A stretch of DNA of 64,000 nucleotides from Lachnospiraceae bacterium UBA4338 (GCA_002393735.1 DGTK01000008.1:1-64000), one strand, 5' to 3'. Numbered from the stretch's first letter, positions 1-9,608 are shown. Made by a program: numbers and translations. The notes: generated by a model from the sequence alone, not told the origin.

Positions 1-37
1 ATTACTGTTTATTTGTCAAGGTACAACTTATTAAATA

Positions 38-60
38 AAGCCGCTGTTTTCGTGCGGCTT
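38..60 (-). terminator. Hairpin, likely terminator of the pth-mfd-lipid kinase unit
   Basis: A perfect 7-bp stem AAGCCGC/GCGGCTT with a 9-base loop lies about 75 bases beyond the lipid kinase stop. Read on the minus strand the stem is followed by a T-rich run (TTTATTTAA), so it can end the minus-strand transcript. The plus-strand side (ATTTATAA) is weaker. Confidence 0.5.
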
Positions 61-134
61 ATTTATAATATCAAAACACATATTCAAAGTCAACTACTTT
101 TTTTATTTTTTGAAAAATATTTTTTTCATCGCCT

Positions 135-1025
135 CTAAACTATGATTTTTACAGCCTTCTTGACCACTTCAAGATCTACATACTTAACACTTCCGCCGTA
201 TTCTCCATCCAAAGTCCATGGTATTACATTCTCAAAAGAGATTCGTACCTTGGAGGTTTTACGCCTTACCACGTTCTTGTTTTGGGTATTTTCCATCAAC
301 GCACGAATGATATTTCCAAACTGCACCGGATCATTGCCTTTCTTAATTAAGGTAAATTCCATCTCGCCGTCATCAAGCGCAAGTTCATCATCCATAAAGA
401 ACTGCATGCCGCCAATATAATTGGAATTACTCATAAGTCCGATGATGTAATAGTCTTCAATAATCTCGCCATCTTCCAGTTCGCACTTTATCAGCACTTC
501 CTTCATATCCGCAAAAGAGCGCATAATCTCCAGAAAATACGCAGAGTGGCCCATAACGCTTTTAAGGTCATGGGGCGTATCATAAGCTATATTGGTAAAA
601 AGACCGAAGGCCGCCACGTAGTCAAAGGGTTTTCCGTTAAAAAGCCCTAAGTCAATTTCCTTGGTTCTGCCCCTTACGATTCTGTTGGCTGCCTTAAGCA
701 CATCCTGATGTATCTTATGAGTATTGGCAAAATCATTGGTGCTTCCTGTGGGGATGTAGCCAACGGGGGTTTTACTGCCGGCTAAATATACGCCGCCCAA
801 AACCTCGTTTAAAGTTCCGTCACCGCCTGAGCAGGCAATTATTGCATAATCATCGGCATGAGCCTTGGCGATTTCTCTTGCCTGGCCTCCGTACTGGGTA
901 GGTTTTACCGTGACGTCATAGCCCGCTTCATTAAATGTTTCTACTATATAAGAAAGATATTCTCTTATTAACTCTCGACCTGAGTTTGGATTGTATATAA
1001 ATAGAATTTTTTTCTCCATATTCAT
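135..1025 (-). CDS. Diacylglycerol/lipid kinase family protein (YegS/BmrU-like)
   Basis: This 296-residue cytoplasmic protein belongs to the DAGK-catalytic-domain lipid kinases, which phosphorylate diacylglycerol or related lipids with ATP and feed phosphatidic acid back to phospholipid synthesis. Visible family motifs are NPNSG at about residue 12, the nucleotide-binding GGDGTLNEVLGG at 67-78 and PTGSTNDFA at 92-100. Length fits the family (about 290-310). The start is two bases after the mfd stop, so it is translationally coupled to mfd and is the last gene of the pth-mfd unit. A second ATG two codons in is an equally possible start. The exact lipid substrate cannot be told from sequence. 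Confidence 0.88.
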   Translation of the reverse strand: MNMEKKILFIYNPNSGRELIREYLSYIVETFNEAGYDVTVKPTQYGGQAREIAKAHADDYAIIACSGGDGTLNEVLGGVYLAGSKTPVGYIPTGSTNDFANTHKIHQDVLKAANRIVRGRTKEIDLGLFNGKPFDYVAAFGLFTNIAYDTPHDLKSVMGHSAYFLEIMRSFADMKEVLIKCELEDGEIIEDYYIIGLMSNSNYIGGMQFFMDDELALDDGEMEFTLIKKGNDPVQFGNIIRALMENTQNKNVVRRKTSKVRISFENVIPWTLDGEYGGSVKYVDLEVVKKAVKIIV

Positions 1026-1027
1026 CC

Positions 1028-4000
1028 CTACCCTTCAACCAGCATATGAGATACATTATCAACCACGCGCTCGCAAAGCCCCAGCAGTTCATCCTCATCC
1101 TTCCACGGAATTCTGGTAAGACTCACGCTGCATTCAATATAAGGCTCTGCTGCCATAATGAATCTCATGCTATTTCGGTTATCATTTATATAAGAAACAA
1201 ATTTTTCCGTATCAATCGGAGCATCATTTCTAAAGGTTATTATAACCTTATTGCCTTTATTTTCAATCTCTGTTATTTTGCACCTTCCGGCTTTGGCCTT
1301 GATTAAGGCAACTTTAAGAAGAGCTACCACCTCATGCGGAATCTCACCGAATCTGTCTTCGAGTTCATCAGATACTTCCTGATAATCCTTCATACCTTCT
1401 ATGGAAGCAATTCTGTTATACATTGTAAGTTTCGTGCCTTCGTCGCTTATATACGAATCCGGAATATTGGCGCCAACTGCAATATTAACCCTGGTCTGGA
1501 ATTCTTCCTTAACCTCTTCTCCCCTGGCCTCTAAGATGGCATTTGATAACATTTTAAGATAAAGGTCATAGCCGACAGCCTCTATATGTCCGGACTGTGA
1601 CGTACCGAACATGGTACCGGCGCCTCTTATCTCAAGGTCTCGCATGCTGATTTTGTAGCCTGAACCCAAATCGGAAAATTCCCGAATCGCATCCAGTCTC
1701 TTCGCCGCTTCTTCCTTAAGAATTCTTCCAGGATTATACATAAGGAAAGCATAGGCATTTCTGTCAGATCTTCCTACCCTGCCACGCAGCTGATAAAGCT
1801 GGGATAAGCCGTAGCGCTCCGCATCATCTATTATCATTGTATTTACATTAGGAATATCAAGTCCTGTTTCGATTATTGTCGTGGAAACAAGAATATCTAT
1901 TTCCTTATTAATGAACTCAAACATTATATCTTCAAGTTCGGTCTCCTTCATCTGACCGTGGGCGAATTTGACCCTTGCATCAGGCAGAAGTTCCTTCACT
2001 TTATCCGTTACCAGATCTATATCATTAACCCTGTTATGGACATAGTACACCTGTCCGCCTCTTGCAAGTTCCCGGTTTATGGCCTCTCTTACCATCTCAT
2101 CATTATATGCCATAACATAGGTCTGGATTGGATGTCTGTCATTTGGCGCTTCTTCCAAAAGTGACATATCCCTGACTCCAATCAAACTCATGTGCAGAGT
2201 ACGTGGAATTGGAGTCGCAGTCAGTGTCAGAACATTGACATCGGTTTTAAGCTGCTTGATTTTTTCCTTATGCTTAACTCCGAATCTCTGCTCTTCATCT
2301 ATAATAAGAAGGCCTAAATCCTTCGGCTTCACATCTTCCGACAGAATTCTGTGGGTTCCGATTAAAATATCTATATTGCCTTCCTTGAATCTTCTGACAG
2401 TTTCAGCCTGGTCCTTCTTACTCTTAAATCTGGAAAGATAATCCACCCTTACTGCAAAATTCTTCATTCTTTCAACGAACGTATCAAAGTGCTGCTTTGC
2501 AAGGATTGTCGTCGGAACTAAGTAAAGAACCTGTTTTCCTTCCATTACTACCTTAAAAGACGCCCTTAGGGCAACTTCCGTCTTACCAAAACCTACATCA
2601 CCGCAGACAAGCCTGTCCATGATTTTGCCTTCCTCAAGGTCAGTCTTGGTATCTTTAATTGCAAGAAGCTGGTCGTCGGTCTCCACATAAGGGAAGAGTT
2701 CCTCAAACTCATTCTGCCATGTAGTATCGGGAGCATACATATGACCCTTTTTATTAAGCCTTTCGGCGTAGAGGCTCACCAGTTCCTTAGCAACAACTGC
2801 TGCTCCCTCCTGAACCTTCGCCTTGGTATTCTTCCATGCCTCATTGCGGCTTAAGGAATTGACCTTAACCCTGGCCCCTTCTGCCGCACCATACTTCTGA
2901 ACTACCTTAAAATCCGTGGCCACCACATAAAGTTTTTCATCCTTGGCATAATCAATCTTGATATAATCCTTGGTCACGCCTTCAGATGTGATGCTTTCAA
3001 TTCCTCTGTATATGCCGATTCCGTAATTTTCATGAACCACATAATCGCCATATTTAAGTTCATCAAGGGACGAAATCTGGTCGCCCGAATATCTTTTTCT
3101 GTGAGAAGTCTTAACCTTTCTGCCGAAGATGTCGCTGTCTGTCAGCACTACAAACTTCGCATCCCTGTATTCAAAGCCCTGTCTGATAGAAACATTGGCC
3201 GTCATGATTTCCTTGGGTTTTAGTTCCCTGTTCATGTTATCCGAATAAAAAATCGGAATATCATACTCATCAAAAATATCCTTCGCAAGTCTCTTTGCCC
3301 TTGTCTTTGAGCTGGAAGTAACTAAGATGCGATAGCCCTGCTTACGGTATTTCTCTAGGTCTTTAACCAAAGTTGCTATATTGCTGTTATAAGAACTTAC
3401 GCCGCATACATCCATGGATATGGATAACGCCACGTTAGCCTTATTATTTCTGCTGTCCGAGGTAGTAAGGTACAAAGCCCCCATTTCCTCAATTCTCTTA
3501 TATATCTTTTTAATATCTTCTATTAATTTAGCCTGACCGGGAAGTGCGTCGCCGCTTTCAACTCTGCCCTTCATGCCATCCCTGAATTCCTTAATTACAC
3601 TGTCTGCCTTTATATCCAGATTATGGCGCTCATCCAGTACCACCAGCACATTTCGGTTTTCAAGTAACGAAAGAAAATTGTCAGCCTTTGGATAAAAATA
3701 TCTTATAAAGGAATCAAGATTTGCCTGATTACCCAGATATTCCACATTATCCAAAACTTCTTCTATATAATTCTTAAGATGATTTGCCTCCGAAGTATGG
3801 AACTCATCACGAAGTTCCTTCTCTCTGTCTGCTGCTTCCTTCTTGATTTTCTTAAGTCCCTTTTGCAGAAGATCAGAATCCACAATCATTTCCATTGCAG
3901 GCACAATTCGAATCTTCTTTATATTATCGGAGCCATGAATCGACCTCTGACTTAAGGCATCAAACATTCTGATGGAATCCACCTCATCTCCCCAAAGTTC

Positions 4001-4570
4001 GATTCTGTAAGGATTCTCATCCGTAATATTGTAAATATCCACAATACCACCATGGATGCTGAACTCGGCCCGGTTTTCCACCTTGGTAACATTGGCATAT
4101 CCCATATCCACCAGTTTCCTGCTCACAGCTTCTTCCGAGAGAATCTGCCCCTTGTCAATCTCAATCACGTTATCAAGCAGCACTTCTTTAGGTGTAATCG
4201 GACTTAAAAGGGCGTCAATTGTAGTTACGATCGTAACCTTTTCCCCCTTCGTCACAGCGTCAAGCGCCTTGATTCTTTGAATTGTAATCTGATTGCTGTA
4301 CAGATCTGCCTGATAGAATATCAGATCCTTTGCCGGAAAATAGACTGTATTGGGATCAAAAAATGAATATTCTTCTGCGATTTCCTGCGCCCTCTGATTA
4401 TCGTAAGTAATAATAAGTCGCACGTCAAAATCGCCGCCTAAACCGTAAACCATATGGAATTCCTGGCTTGGAGCCAGGGACGTTAATTCCACATTTTTAC
4501 CTTCACGCAGCTTACCTAATGCTAATTTATATTCTTCTAATTCCTCTAAAACAGAGGTGAAAAGTTTCAT
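1028..4570 (-). CDS. mfd: Transcription-repair coupling factor Mfd
   Basis: Mfd is a DNA translocase that removes RNA polymerase stalled at lesions and recruits UvrA. The 1180-residue length is normal. Order of domains: UvrB-like N-terminal region, RNA-polymerase-interacting CarD/TRCF domain near residue 510 (YGDYVVHENYGIGIYRG), helicase domain with Walker A GDVGFGKTE near 657, DEEQ box near 760, TATPIPRTL just after it, and QLRGRVGRS (motif VI) near 930, then the C-terminal TRCF domain. All helicase motifs are intact. It lies 15 bases after pth, a common clostridial pairing, and is probably cotranscribed with it. Confidence 0.97.
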   Translation of the reverse strand: MKLFTSVLEELEEYKLALGKLREGKNVELTSLAPSQEFHMVYGLGGDFDVRLIITYDNQRAQEIAEEYSFFDPNTVYFPAKDLIFYQADLYSNQITIQRIKALDAVTKGEKVTIVTTIDALLSPITPKEVLLDNVIEIDKGQILSEEAVSRKLVDMGYANVTKVENRAEFSIHGGIVDIYNITDENPYRIELWGDEVDSIRMFDALSQRSIHGSDNIKKIRIVPAMEMIVDSDLLQKGLKKIKKEAADREKELRDEFHTSEANHLKNYIEEVLDNVEYLGNQANLDSFIRYFYPKADNFLSLLENRNVLVVLDERHNLDIKADSVIKEFRDGMKGRVESGDALPGQAKLIEDIKKIYKRIEEMGALYLTTSDSRNNKANVALSISMDVCGVSSYNSNIATLVKDLEKYRKQGYRILVTSSSKTRAKRLAKDIFDEYDIPIFYSDNMNRELKPKEIMTANVSIRQGFEYRDAKFVVLTDSDIFGRKVKTSHRKRYSGDQISSLDELKYGDYVVHENYGIGIYRGIESITSEGVTKDYIKIDYAKDEKLYVVATDFKVVQKYGAAEGARVKVNSLSRNEAWKNTKAKVQEGAAVVAKELVSLYAERLNKKGHMYAPDTTWQNEFEELFPYVETDDQLLAIKDTKTDLEEGKIMDRLVCGDVGFGKTEVALRASFKVVMEGKQVLYLVPTTILAKQHFDTFVERMKNFAVRVDYLSRFKSKKDQAETVRRFKEGNIDILIGTHRILSEDVKPKDLGLLIIDEEQRFGVKHKEKIKQLKTDVNVLTLTATPIPRTLHMSLIGVRDMSLLEEAPNDRHPIQTYVMAYNDEMVREAINRELARGGQVYYVHNRVNDIDLVTDKVKELLPDARVKFAHGQMKETELEDIMFEFINKEIDILVSTTIIETGLDIPNVNTMIIDDAERYGLSQLYQLRGRVGRSDRNAYAFLMYNPGRILKEEAAKRLDAIREFSDLGSGYKISMRDLEIRGAGTMFGTSQSGHIEAVGYDLYLKMLSNAILEARGEEVKEEFQTRVNIAVGANIPDSYISDEGTKLTMYNRIASIEGMKDYQEVSDELEDRFGEIPHEVVALLKVALIKAKAGRCKITEIENKGNKVIITFRNDAPIDTEKFVSYINDNRNSMRFIMAAEPYIECSVSLTRIPWKDEDELLGLCERVVDNVSHMLVEG

Positions 4571-4585
4571 AAAGACTTTCCTCTA

Positions 4586-5161
4586 TTATTCGCTAACCTT
4601 ACGGTTATATAGATTCATCGCTTCATCGCCCTTTTTTTCAAGCATAAGTTTAATTGCTTCCACTGCTTTGTTCTGGGCATCATCAATGAGTTTTCCCTCT
4701 TCTTCGGGGATTCTTCCAAGTACATGGTCCTTAAGGTCCATGCCCTTCTTTTTGTCACCGACCCCGATTTTGATTCTCCAGAAGTCCTGAGATGACAGCA
4801 TACCGATAATATTCTTAATACCATTGTGTCCACCGGCGCTGCCGCTTGGTCTAATTCTTAAGTTGCCGCAAGGCAGGGATATATCATCATATATCACAAT
4901 AAGTTCTGACGTGGTATCTATTTTATAATATGAGCATATGTCTTCAACACTCTGGCCACTTAAATTCATATAGGTCTGAGGCTTAAGAAGCACAACTTTC
5001 TGTCCATCAATTACGCCTTTACCGATTAATCCCTTATGCTTTGATGTTGTAACATCAATATTATATTTATCAGCCAGTTTGTCTATTACCTGAAACCCCA
5101 TATTGTGTCTGGTCTTCTCATATTCCGCTCCCGGATTCCCAAGTCCTACAATTATATACAT
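4586..5161 (-). CDS. pth: Peptidyl-tRNA hydrolase
   Basis: Pth hydrolyses peptidyl-tRNAs released by ribosome drop-off and recycles the tRNA. The 191-residue protein has the family start VGLGNPGAEYEKTRHNMGF with the catalytic histidine at residue 19, a VIYDDISLPCGNLRIR segment, and the substrate-binding GSAGGHNGIKNI loop. A good ribosome site (AAGGAG) precedes the ATG by 8 bases. It heads a minus-strand unit pth-mfd-lipid kinase and starts downstream of the glgD terminator, so it should have its own promoter in the spacer at 5162-5209; none with two clear boxes is seen. Confidence 0.96.
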   Translation of the reverse strand: MYIIVGLGNPGAEYEKTRHNMGFQVIDKLADKYNIDVTTSKHKGLIGKGVIDGQKVVLLKPQTYMNLSGQSVEDICSYYKIDTTSELIVIYDDISLPCGNLRIRPSGSAGGHNGIKNIIGMLSSQDFWRIKIGVGDKKKGMDLKDHVLGRIPEEEGKLIDDAQNKAVEAIKLMLEKKGDEAMNLYNRKVSE

Positions 5162-5200
5162 AGTAATTCTCCTTATTCTAAAGCAAAATGCTTAATAAAG

Positions 5201-5242
5201 ATTATAAAACGAAAAGACCGATTTAGGCAATCGGTCTTTTCG
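5201..5242 (-). terminator. Rho-independent terminator of glgCD
   Basis: A perfect 14-bp stem (5210-5223 with 5229-5242) closes a 5-base loop and, on the minus strand, is followed by TTTTATAAT. It lies just past the glgD stop and separates glgCD from pth. Confidence 0.85.
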
Positions 5243-5279
5243 AAAAGAAAGGTTGAAAAATATGTTAAGAAGTAAGTGT

Positions 5280-6401
5280 CTATCTAACCTGGTAGCGCTC
5301 ATTCTGCTCAACAAGCACTTTAATTCCATCTTCACCAACATAACGAAGGTTGGCACATATTGTATCACGGCTTTCAACTATACAATTCTCAATATAAGTA
5401 TTGTCGCCGATATAAACATCATTAAGAATAATGGAATTCTTGATGTGGCAGTTGTTACCAACGAATACTTTCTTGAAGATAATGGAATTCTCAACTGTTC
5501 CGTTGATGATACTTCCGGAGGAAACAAGGGAATTGCTAACCTTGGAACCTACATTGTATTTAGCCGGAGGAAGATCATCAATCTTGGAATAAATATCCGG
5601 ATATTCATGGAAGAAGTAATTACGAACTTCAGGCTTTAAGAAATCCATATTTGTCTCGTAATAATCTTCCACTGAAGCGATATTCTTCCAGTAATCCTTA
5701 ATCTTGTAACCGTAAATCTTCTTCATTGACTTATAACGAATAAGAATATCTGCTACAAAATCATATCTGCCTTCTTCATTAGACTTCTCTATCATCTCAA
5801 TCAAGAGACGACGTCTGATTACATAGATACCACAGGATACAGTATTGGTCTTAGCCACCATCGGCTTTTCTTCGAATTCTTCAATTCTGCTGTCCTCATT
5901 CATACGAATGATACCGTATCTGTCTACATTAACATCCTTAGGCATATCCTTACATACAACTGTAATATCTGCCTGCTTGTTGATGTGATATTCAAGAACC
6001 TTGTTATAATCCATCTTGTAGATGCAGTCACCGGATGCAATAACTACATACGGCTCATGGCTCTGCTTAAGGAAATCCAGGTTCTGATAAATAGCATCTG
6101 CAGTTCCTCTGTACCAGTTAGAATTATCGGCTGTAACGATAGGTGTGAATACGAATAAACCACCCTGCTTACGTCCGAAATCCCACCACTTGGATGAACT
6201 TAAATGCTCATTAAGGCTTCTTGCATTGTACTGAGTAAGTACAGCCACCTTCTGGATATGAGAATTGGTCATGCTGGAAAGAGCGAAGTCGATACTTCTG
6301 TAGCTACCTACTATAGGCATAGCTGAAATAGCTCTTTTAGCTGATAACTCTCTCATTCTGTGGTTGTTACCACCTGCTAAAACAATACCTAACGCTCTCA
6401 T
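5280..6401 (-). CDS. glgD: Glucose-1-phosphate adenylyltransferase regulatory subunit GlgD
   Basis: GlgD is the partner of GlgC in Firmicutes ADP-glucose pyrophosphorylase; in characterised systems GlgD alone has little or no activity and modulates GlgC. The 373-residue protein has the nucleotidyltransferase fold with a changed N-terminal loop (LAGGNNHRMRELS in place of GlgC's GGQGSRLG), the matching loss of catalytic residues being the mark of GlgD, followed by a left-handed beta-helix of hexapeptide-like repeats from about residue 280. Its ATG overlaps the glgC stop by four bases (ATGA), so the two are translationally coupled. Confidence 0.93.
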   Translation of the reverse strand: MRALGIVLAGGNNHRMRELSAKRAISAMPIVGSYRSIDFALSSMTNSHIQKVAVLTQYNARSLNEHLSSSKWWDFGRKQGGLFVFTPIVTADNSNWYRGTADAIYQNLDFLKQSHEPYVVIASGDCIYKMDYNKVLEYHINKQADITVVCKDMPKDVNVDRYGIIRMNEDSRIEEFEEKPMVAKTNTVSCGIYVIRRRLLIEMIEKSNEEGRYDFVADILIRYKSMKKIYGYKIKDYWKNIASVEDYYETNMDFLKPEVRNYFFHEYPDIYSKIDDLPPAKYNVGSKVSNSLVSSGSIINGTVENSIIFKKVFVGNNCHIKNSIILNDVYIGDNTYIENCIVESRDTICANLRYVGEDGIKVLVEQNERYQVR

Positions 6402-7672
6402 GACTCATCACCTACCTTAATCAAAGTTTTTCCGCTTGCCAAAGCTTTGTCAGGATAGTCAGCCAAATCAGTGATACCTGAAATAACTGTGTTCTTTCCT
6501 ACTGTTACTCCGGACGGAACCACGCTCTTCTCACCTACAGTGACAAGTCCATGATTATAAATATGTGGATCTGTTTCATTATCCACTTCTTCACCATCCC
6601 CAAGGATTACGTCGTCCCCAATTACAACGTTCTCTGCAATGATGGCCTTTTCCAGTTTACAGTTCTTACCGATTACAGTCTCGTTCATGATAATGGAATC
6701 ACGAACTACTGCACCTTCTTCAATGGTTACCCCACAACCAATTACAGAATTGTATACCTCTCCACAAATTGTGGATCCTTCTCCAATCAGACATTTCTCT
6801 ATTACGCTGTTCTCAGATACATACTGAGGTGGAAGTGTGTCAGACTTGGTATAAATCTTCCAGTATTCTTCATAAAGATTGAATACAGGAACGATATCAA
6901 CAAGTTCCATATTAGCTTCCCAGTAAGAATGAAGCGTTCCTACATCCTTCCAGTATCCGTTGTATTCGTAAGCATACATCGGTGTACCATTATCGAAGCA
7001 GTATGGAATTACATGCTTACCGAAATCGAGATTAGGCTGGTCAGCCTTGGCAATTAAAGCTTCCTTAAGTACCTTCCAGTCAAAGATGTAGATACCCATG
7101 GATGCCAGGTTGCTGCGTGGCTTTTCAGGTTTCTCCTCGAAATCCTCAATCTTACGATTCTCATCAGTTATTACTATACCGAATCTCTTGGCCTCCTCTA
7201 AAGGAACAGGCATAGCAGCAATGGTTACCCCCGCACCATTCTGCTTATGGAAATCAAGCATTACTTCATAATCCATCTTATATATATGATCCCCCGATAA
7301 TATAAGTACATAATCAGGATTGAAGCTTTCCATATAATCCAAGTTCTGGTAAATGGCATTGGCTGTACCTGTATACCATTCACTGTTTGTGCTCTTTTCA
7401 TATGGTGGAAGTACTGTAACACCACCAATGTTTCTATCCAGATCCCAAGGAATACCGATACCGATATGTGTATTGAGTCTGAGTGGCTGATACTGAGTAA
7501 GCACGCCCACGGTATCAACGCCAGAGTTAATACAGTTACTCAGTGGAAAATCAATGATTCTGTATTTACCACCGAAAGCAACTGCCGGCTTAGCTACCTT
7601 AGCTGTCAGAACGCCCAAACGGCTTCCCTGACCGCCAGCTAAAAGCATAGCAATCATTTCTTTCTTAATCAT
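6398..7672 (-). CDS. glgC: Glucose-1-phosphate adenylyltransferase GlgC
   Basis: GlgC makes ADP-glucose from glucose-1-phosphate and ATP, the committed step of bacterial glycogen synthesis. The 424-residue protein has the intact signature LLAGGQGSRLG (residues 10-20), GTANAIYQNL, and the sugar-phosphate site SGDHIYKMDY, followed by a C-terminal beta-helix. It is the first gene of glgCD. A ribosome site AAGGAG lies 6 bases before the ATG. A terminator-like hairpin sits in its leader. Glycogen synthase and branching enzyme genes are not in this window, but glycogen phosphorylase is about 14 kb away. Confidence 0.96.
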   Translation of the reverse strand: MIKKEMIAMLLAGGQGSRLGVLTAKVAKPAVAFGGKYRIIDFPLSNCINSGVDTVGVLTQYQPLRLNTHIGIGIPWDLDRNIGGVTVLPPYEKSTNSEWYTGTANAIYQNLDYMESFNPDYVLILSGDHIYKMDYEVMLDFHKQNGAGVTIAAMPVPLEEAKRFGIVITDENRKIEDFEEKPEKPRSNLASMGIYIFDWKVLKEALIAKADQPNLDFGKHVIPYCFDNGTPMYAYEYNGYWKDVGTLHSYWEANMELVDIVPVFNLYEEYWKIYTKSDTLPPQYVSENSVIEKCLIGEGSTICGEVYNSVIGCGVTIEEGAVVRDSIIMNETVIGKNCKLEKAIIAENVVIGDDVILGDGEEVDNETDPHIYNHGLVTVGEKSVVPSGVTVGKNTVISGITDLADYPDKALASGKTLIKVGDES

Positions 7673-7712
7673 ATTCTTCTCCTTAACATATATTTTTGCT
7701 TATTAGACATCA

Positions 7713-7742
7713 AAAGGAATCTATCCCCCAATAGATTCCTTT
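7713..7742 (-). promoter_or_regulatory. Terminator-like hairpin in the glgC leader
   Basis: A perfect 12-bp stem (AAAGGAATCTAT with ATAGATTCCTTT) with a 6-base loop lies 41 bases upstream of the glgC start. On the minus strand it is followed by TTTTGATG. An extended -10 box (TGATATACT, TATACT at 7770-7775) lies upstream, so the hairpin would be about 20 bases into the leader and could act as an attenuator. The 350-base divergent spacer 7673-8022 holds this, the murC promoter, and otherwise AT-rich sequence in which nothing else is recognised. Confidence 0.4.
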
Positions 7743-7956
7743 ATCCAATTTTCACAAGCTTACTTAATAAGTATATCATCCGTTTTGTGAAAAATAAACC
7801 ACTGAAAAGGCAAAAAACCCCGATTTTTCAATTTTTTTTAGTTATTTTTTGTGTTTTTGACAGATTTTAAGGGTAGTTTTTTGGTAAAAATGACGAAAAA
7901 TATTTTTCGGTGATTTTACAATATTATATTTTTTCACAAAAAGGTCTTTTTTCATC

Positions 7957-7985
7957 TTGGATTTTACTCTGTATATATATATAAT
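7957..7985 (+). promoter_or_regulatory. Sigma-A type promoter of murC
   Basis: TTGGAT (7957-7962) and TATAAT (7980-7985) are separated by 17 bases. Start of transcription would be near 7992, and the ribosome site AAGGAGA at 8008-8014 fixes the murC start at 8023. Confidence 0.7.
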
Positions 7986-8022
7986 AAAGAAGGTTTTTAA
8001 TAAACCTAAGGAGACGAAAAAG

Positions 8023-9399
8023 ATGGTAAATATAGACTTTAATACGCCAAAACACGTATATTTCTGCGGAATCGGCGGTATAAGCATGAGCGGTATCGCC
8101 CAGATGCTGCTTAATAAGGGGTTCAGGGTAGAAGGTTCCGATAACAGACCTTCAGAATTAACAGATGAGTTAGAGGCTCTTGGGGCGATAGTGCACATAG
8201 GGCAGACCTCTTCTAATGTTACTGAAGGCATTGAGGTTTTCGTATATACTGCTGCCATTAAAGAGGATAATCCGGAATTTGCCAAAGCAAAGGAACTCAA
8301 TATTCCGATGATGACAAGGGCTGAACTTCTTGGCCTTATCATGAAGACATATCCGGTTTCCATCGCTGTCAGCGGTACCCATGGTAAAACCACCACCACC
8401 TCAATGATATCCGAAATGCTTATGAAGGCTGATACAGATCCGACTCTTTCCATCGGCGGTGTCCTTCCAAGCATTGGAGGAAATGTCAGGATAGGAAACG
8501 GCGATATGTTTGTAACAGAGGCCTGCGAATATACCAACAGTTTCTTAAGTTTCTATCCGACTCATGAAATTATCCTTAATATCGAAGAAGACCATCTGGA
8601 TTTCTTTAAGGACATAAATGATATCCGCTCTTCCTTCACAAAATTTGCTTCACTAATTCCTTCTGATGGCGCAGTTATCATTAATTCATCCATAGATAAC
8701 TATAAGGAAATCGTAAGCGGCTGCAAGGGCAAGGTCATTACATTCGGACTTGACGATTCAGCTGACTTTTATGCAACCAATATAAGCTACAACGACAAGG
8801 GCTGTCCTACATATACACTTAATCACAAAGGTCAGACCTGGGAAGTATCTTTAAGCGTTATCGGACTTCATAATGTGAAGAATTCCATGGCTGCTTTTGC
8901 CCAGGGGTTAGAACTTGGAATCGAAACAGATATAATTCTTAAGGCCCTTAAGGAATATACAGGTTCCGACAGGCGCTTCCAGATTAAGGGAGATTTAAGC
9001 GGAGTTACGGTAGTTGATGATTATGCACATCATCCTACAGAGATTGCCGCAACCCTGTCTGCTGTGGATAATTATCCGCATAAACATCTATACGTAGTTT
9101 TCCAGCCCCATACCTATACAAGAACCAAGGCTTTCATGGATGACTTCGCCAAGGCTCTGTGTAAGGCAGAAAATGTTATTTTAGCTGATATTTACGCGGC
9201 TCGTGAGACAGACACCTTAGGGATCAGTTCCAGGGATTTGATGGAGAAAATCAATTCTCTTGGAGGAAATGCAAAATATTTTTCAACTTTTCAGGAGATA
9301 GAAATATTTTTATTAAAAAATTGTACACCCGGGGATTTGTTGATAACTATGGGAGCCGGAGATGTAGTAAAAATCGGTGAAAATCTACTGGGACAATAA
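8023..9399 (+). CDS. murC: UDP-N-acetylmuramate--L-alanine ligase MurC
   Basis: MurC adds L-alanine to UDP-MurNAc in cytoplasmic peptidoglycan precursor synthesis. The 458-residue protein shows the N-terminal GIGGISMSG loop (16-24), the ATP-binding GTHGKTTTT (118-126), the central EEDHLDFF segment and the DDYAHHPTEI motif typical of MurC. An in-frame ATG 66 bases upstream (7957) lies inside the promoter and has no ribosome site, so the start at 8023 was chosen. It is the first plus-strand gene and is followed by replication genes rather than by other mur genes. Confidence 0.96.
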   Translation: MVNIDFNTPKHVYFCGIGGISMSGIAQMLLNKGFRVEGSDNRPSELTDELEALGAIVHIGQTSSNVTEGIEVFVYTAAIKEDNPEFAKAKELNIPMMTRAELLGLIMKTYPVSIAVSGTHGKTTTTSMISEMLMKADTDPTLSIGGVLPSIGGNVRIGNGDMFVTEACEYTNSFLSFYPTHEIILNIEEDHLDFFKDINDIRSSFTKFASLIPSDGAVIINSSIDNYKEIVSGCKGKVITFGLDDSADFYATNISYNDKGCPTYTLNHKGQTWEVSLSVIGLHNVKNSMAAFAQGLELGIETDIILKALKEYTGSDRRFQIKGDLSGVTVVDDYAHHPTEIAATLSAVDNYPHKHLYVVFQPHTYTRTKAFMDDFAKALCKAENVILADIYAARETDTLGISSRDLMEKINSLGGNAKYFSTFQEIEIFLLKNCTPGDLLITMGAGDVVKIGENLLGQ

Positions 9400-9408
9400 A
9401 TATTCACA

Positions 9409-9561
9409 TTATCCACAATTTATCAGGTCAACATAATGATTTGATGATTGTGGATATTTTGTTTCACATAATATTTTTTCTTAATGGCGAATTTAATGCC
9501 TTTTTGTGGGGTGTAGGAATTTATGTAAATCAAAATTCGGGAGTTATGCACATTATCCACA
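9409..9561 (+). promoter_or_regulatory. Cluster of DnaA-box sequences upstream of dnaD/dnaC-like genes
   Basis: Two perfect TTATCCACA 9-mers lie at 9409-9417 and 9553-9561, and a one-mismatch copy on the opposite strand (TGTGGATAT) at 9449-9457. They sit in the 308-base gap between murC and the DnaD-like gene. The rest of the gap is AT-rich with a promoter at 9609-9636 and a 7-bp leader hairpin (CGCAAAA/TTTTGCG, 9653-9670). Binding by DnaA is inference from the 9-mer consensus. Confidence 0.5.
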
Positions 9562-9608
9562 ACGGCCGGAAGCCTTGATTTTACGGGCAAATTCGTCATT
9601 TTTACTGT

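Noticed and set aside
7957..8022. Longer murC reading frame starting at 7957
   Set aside because: The upstream ATG overlaps the -35 box and has no ribosome site; AAGGAGA at 8008 points to 8023.
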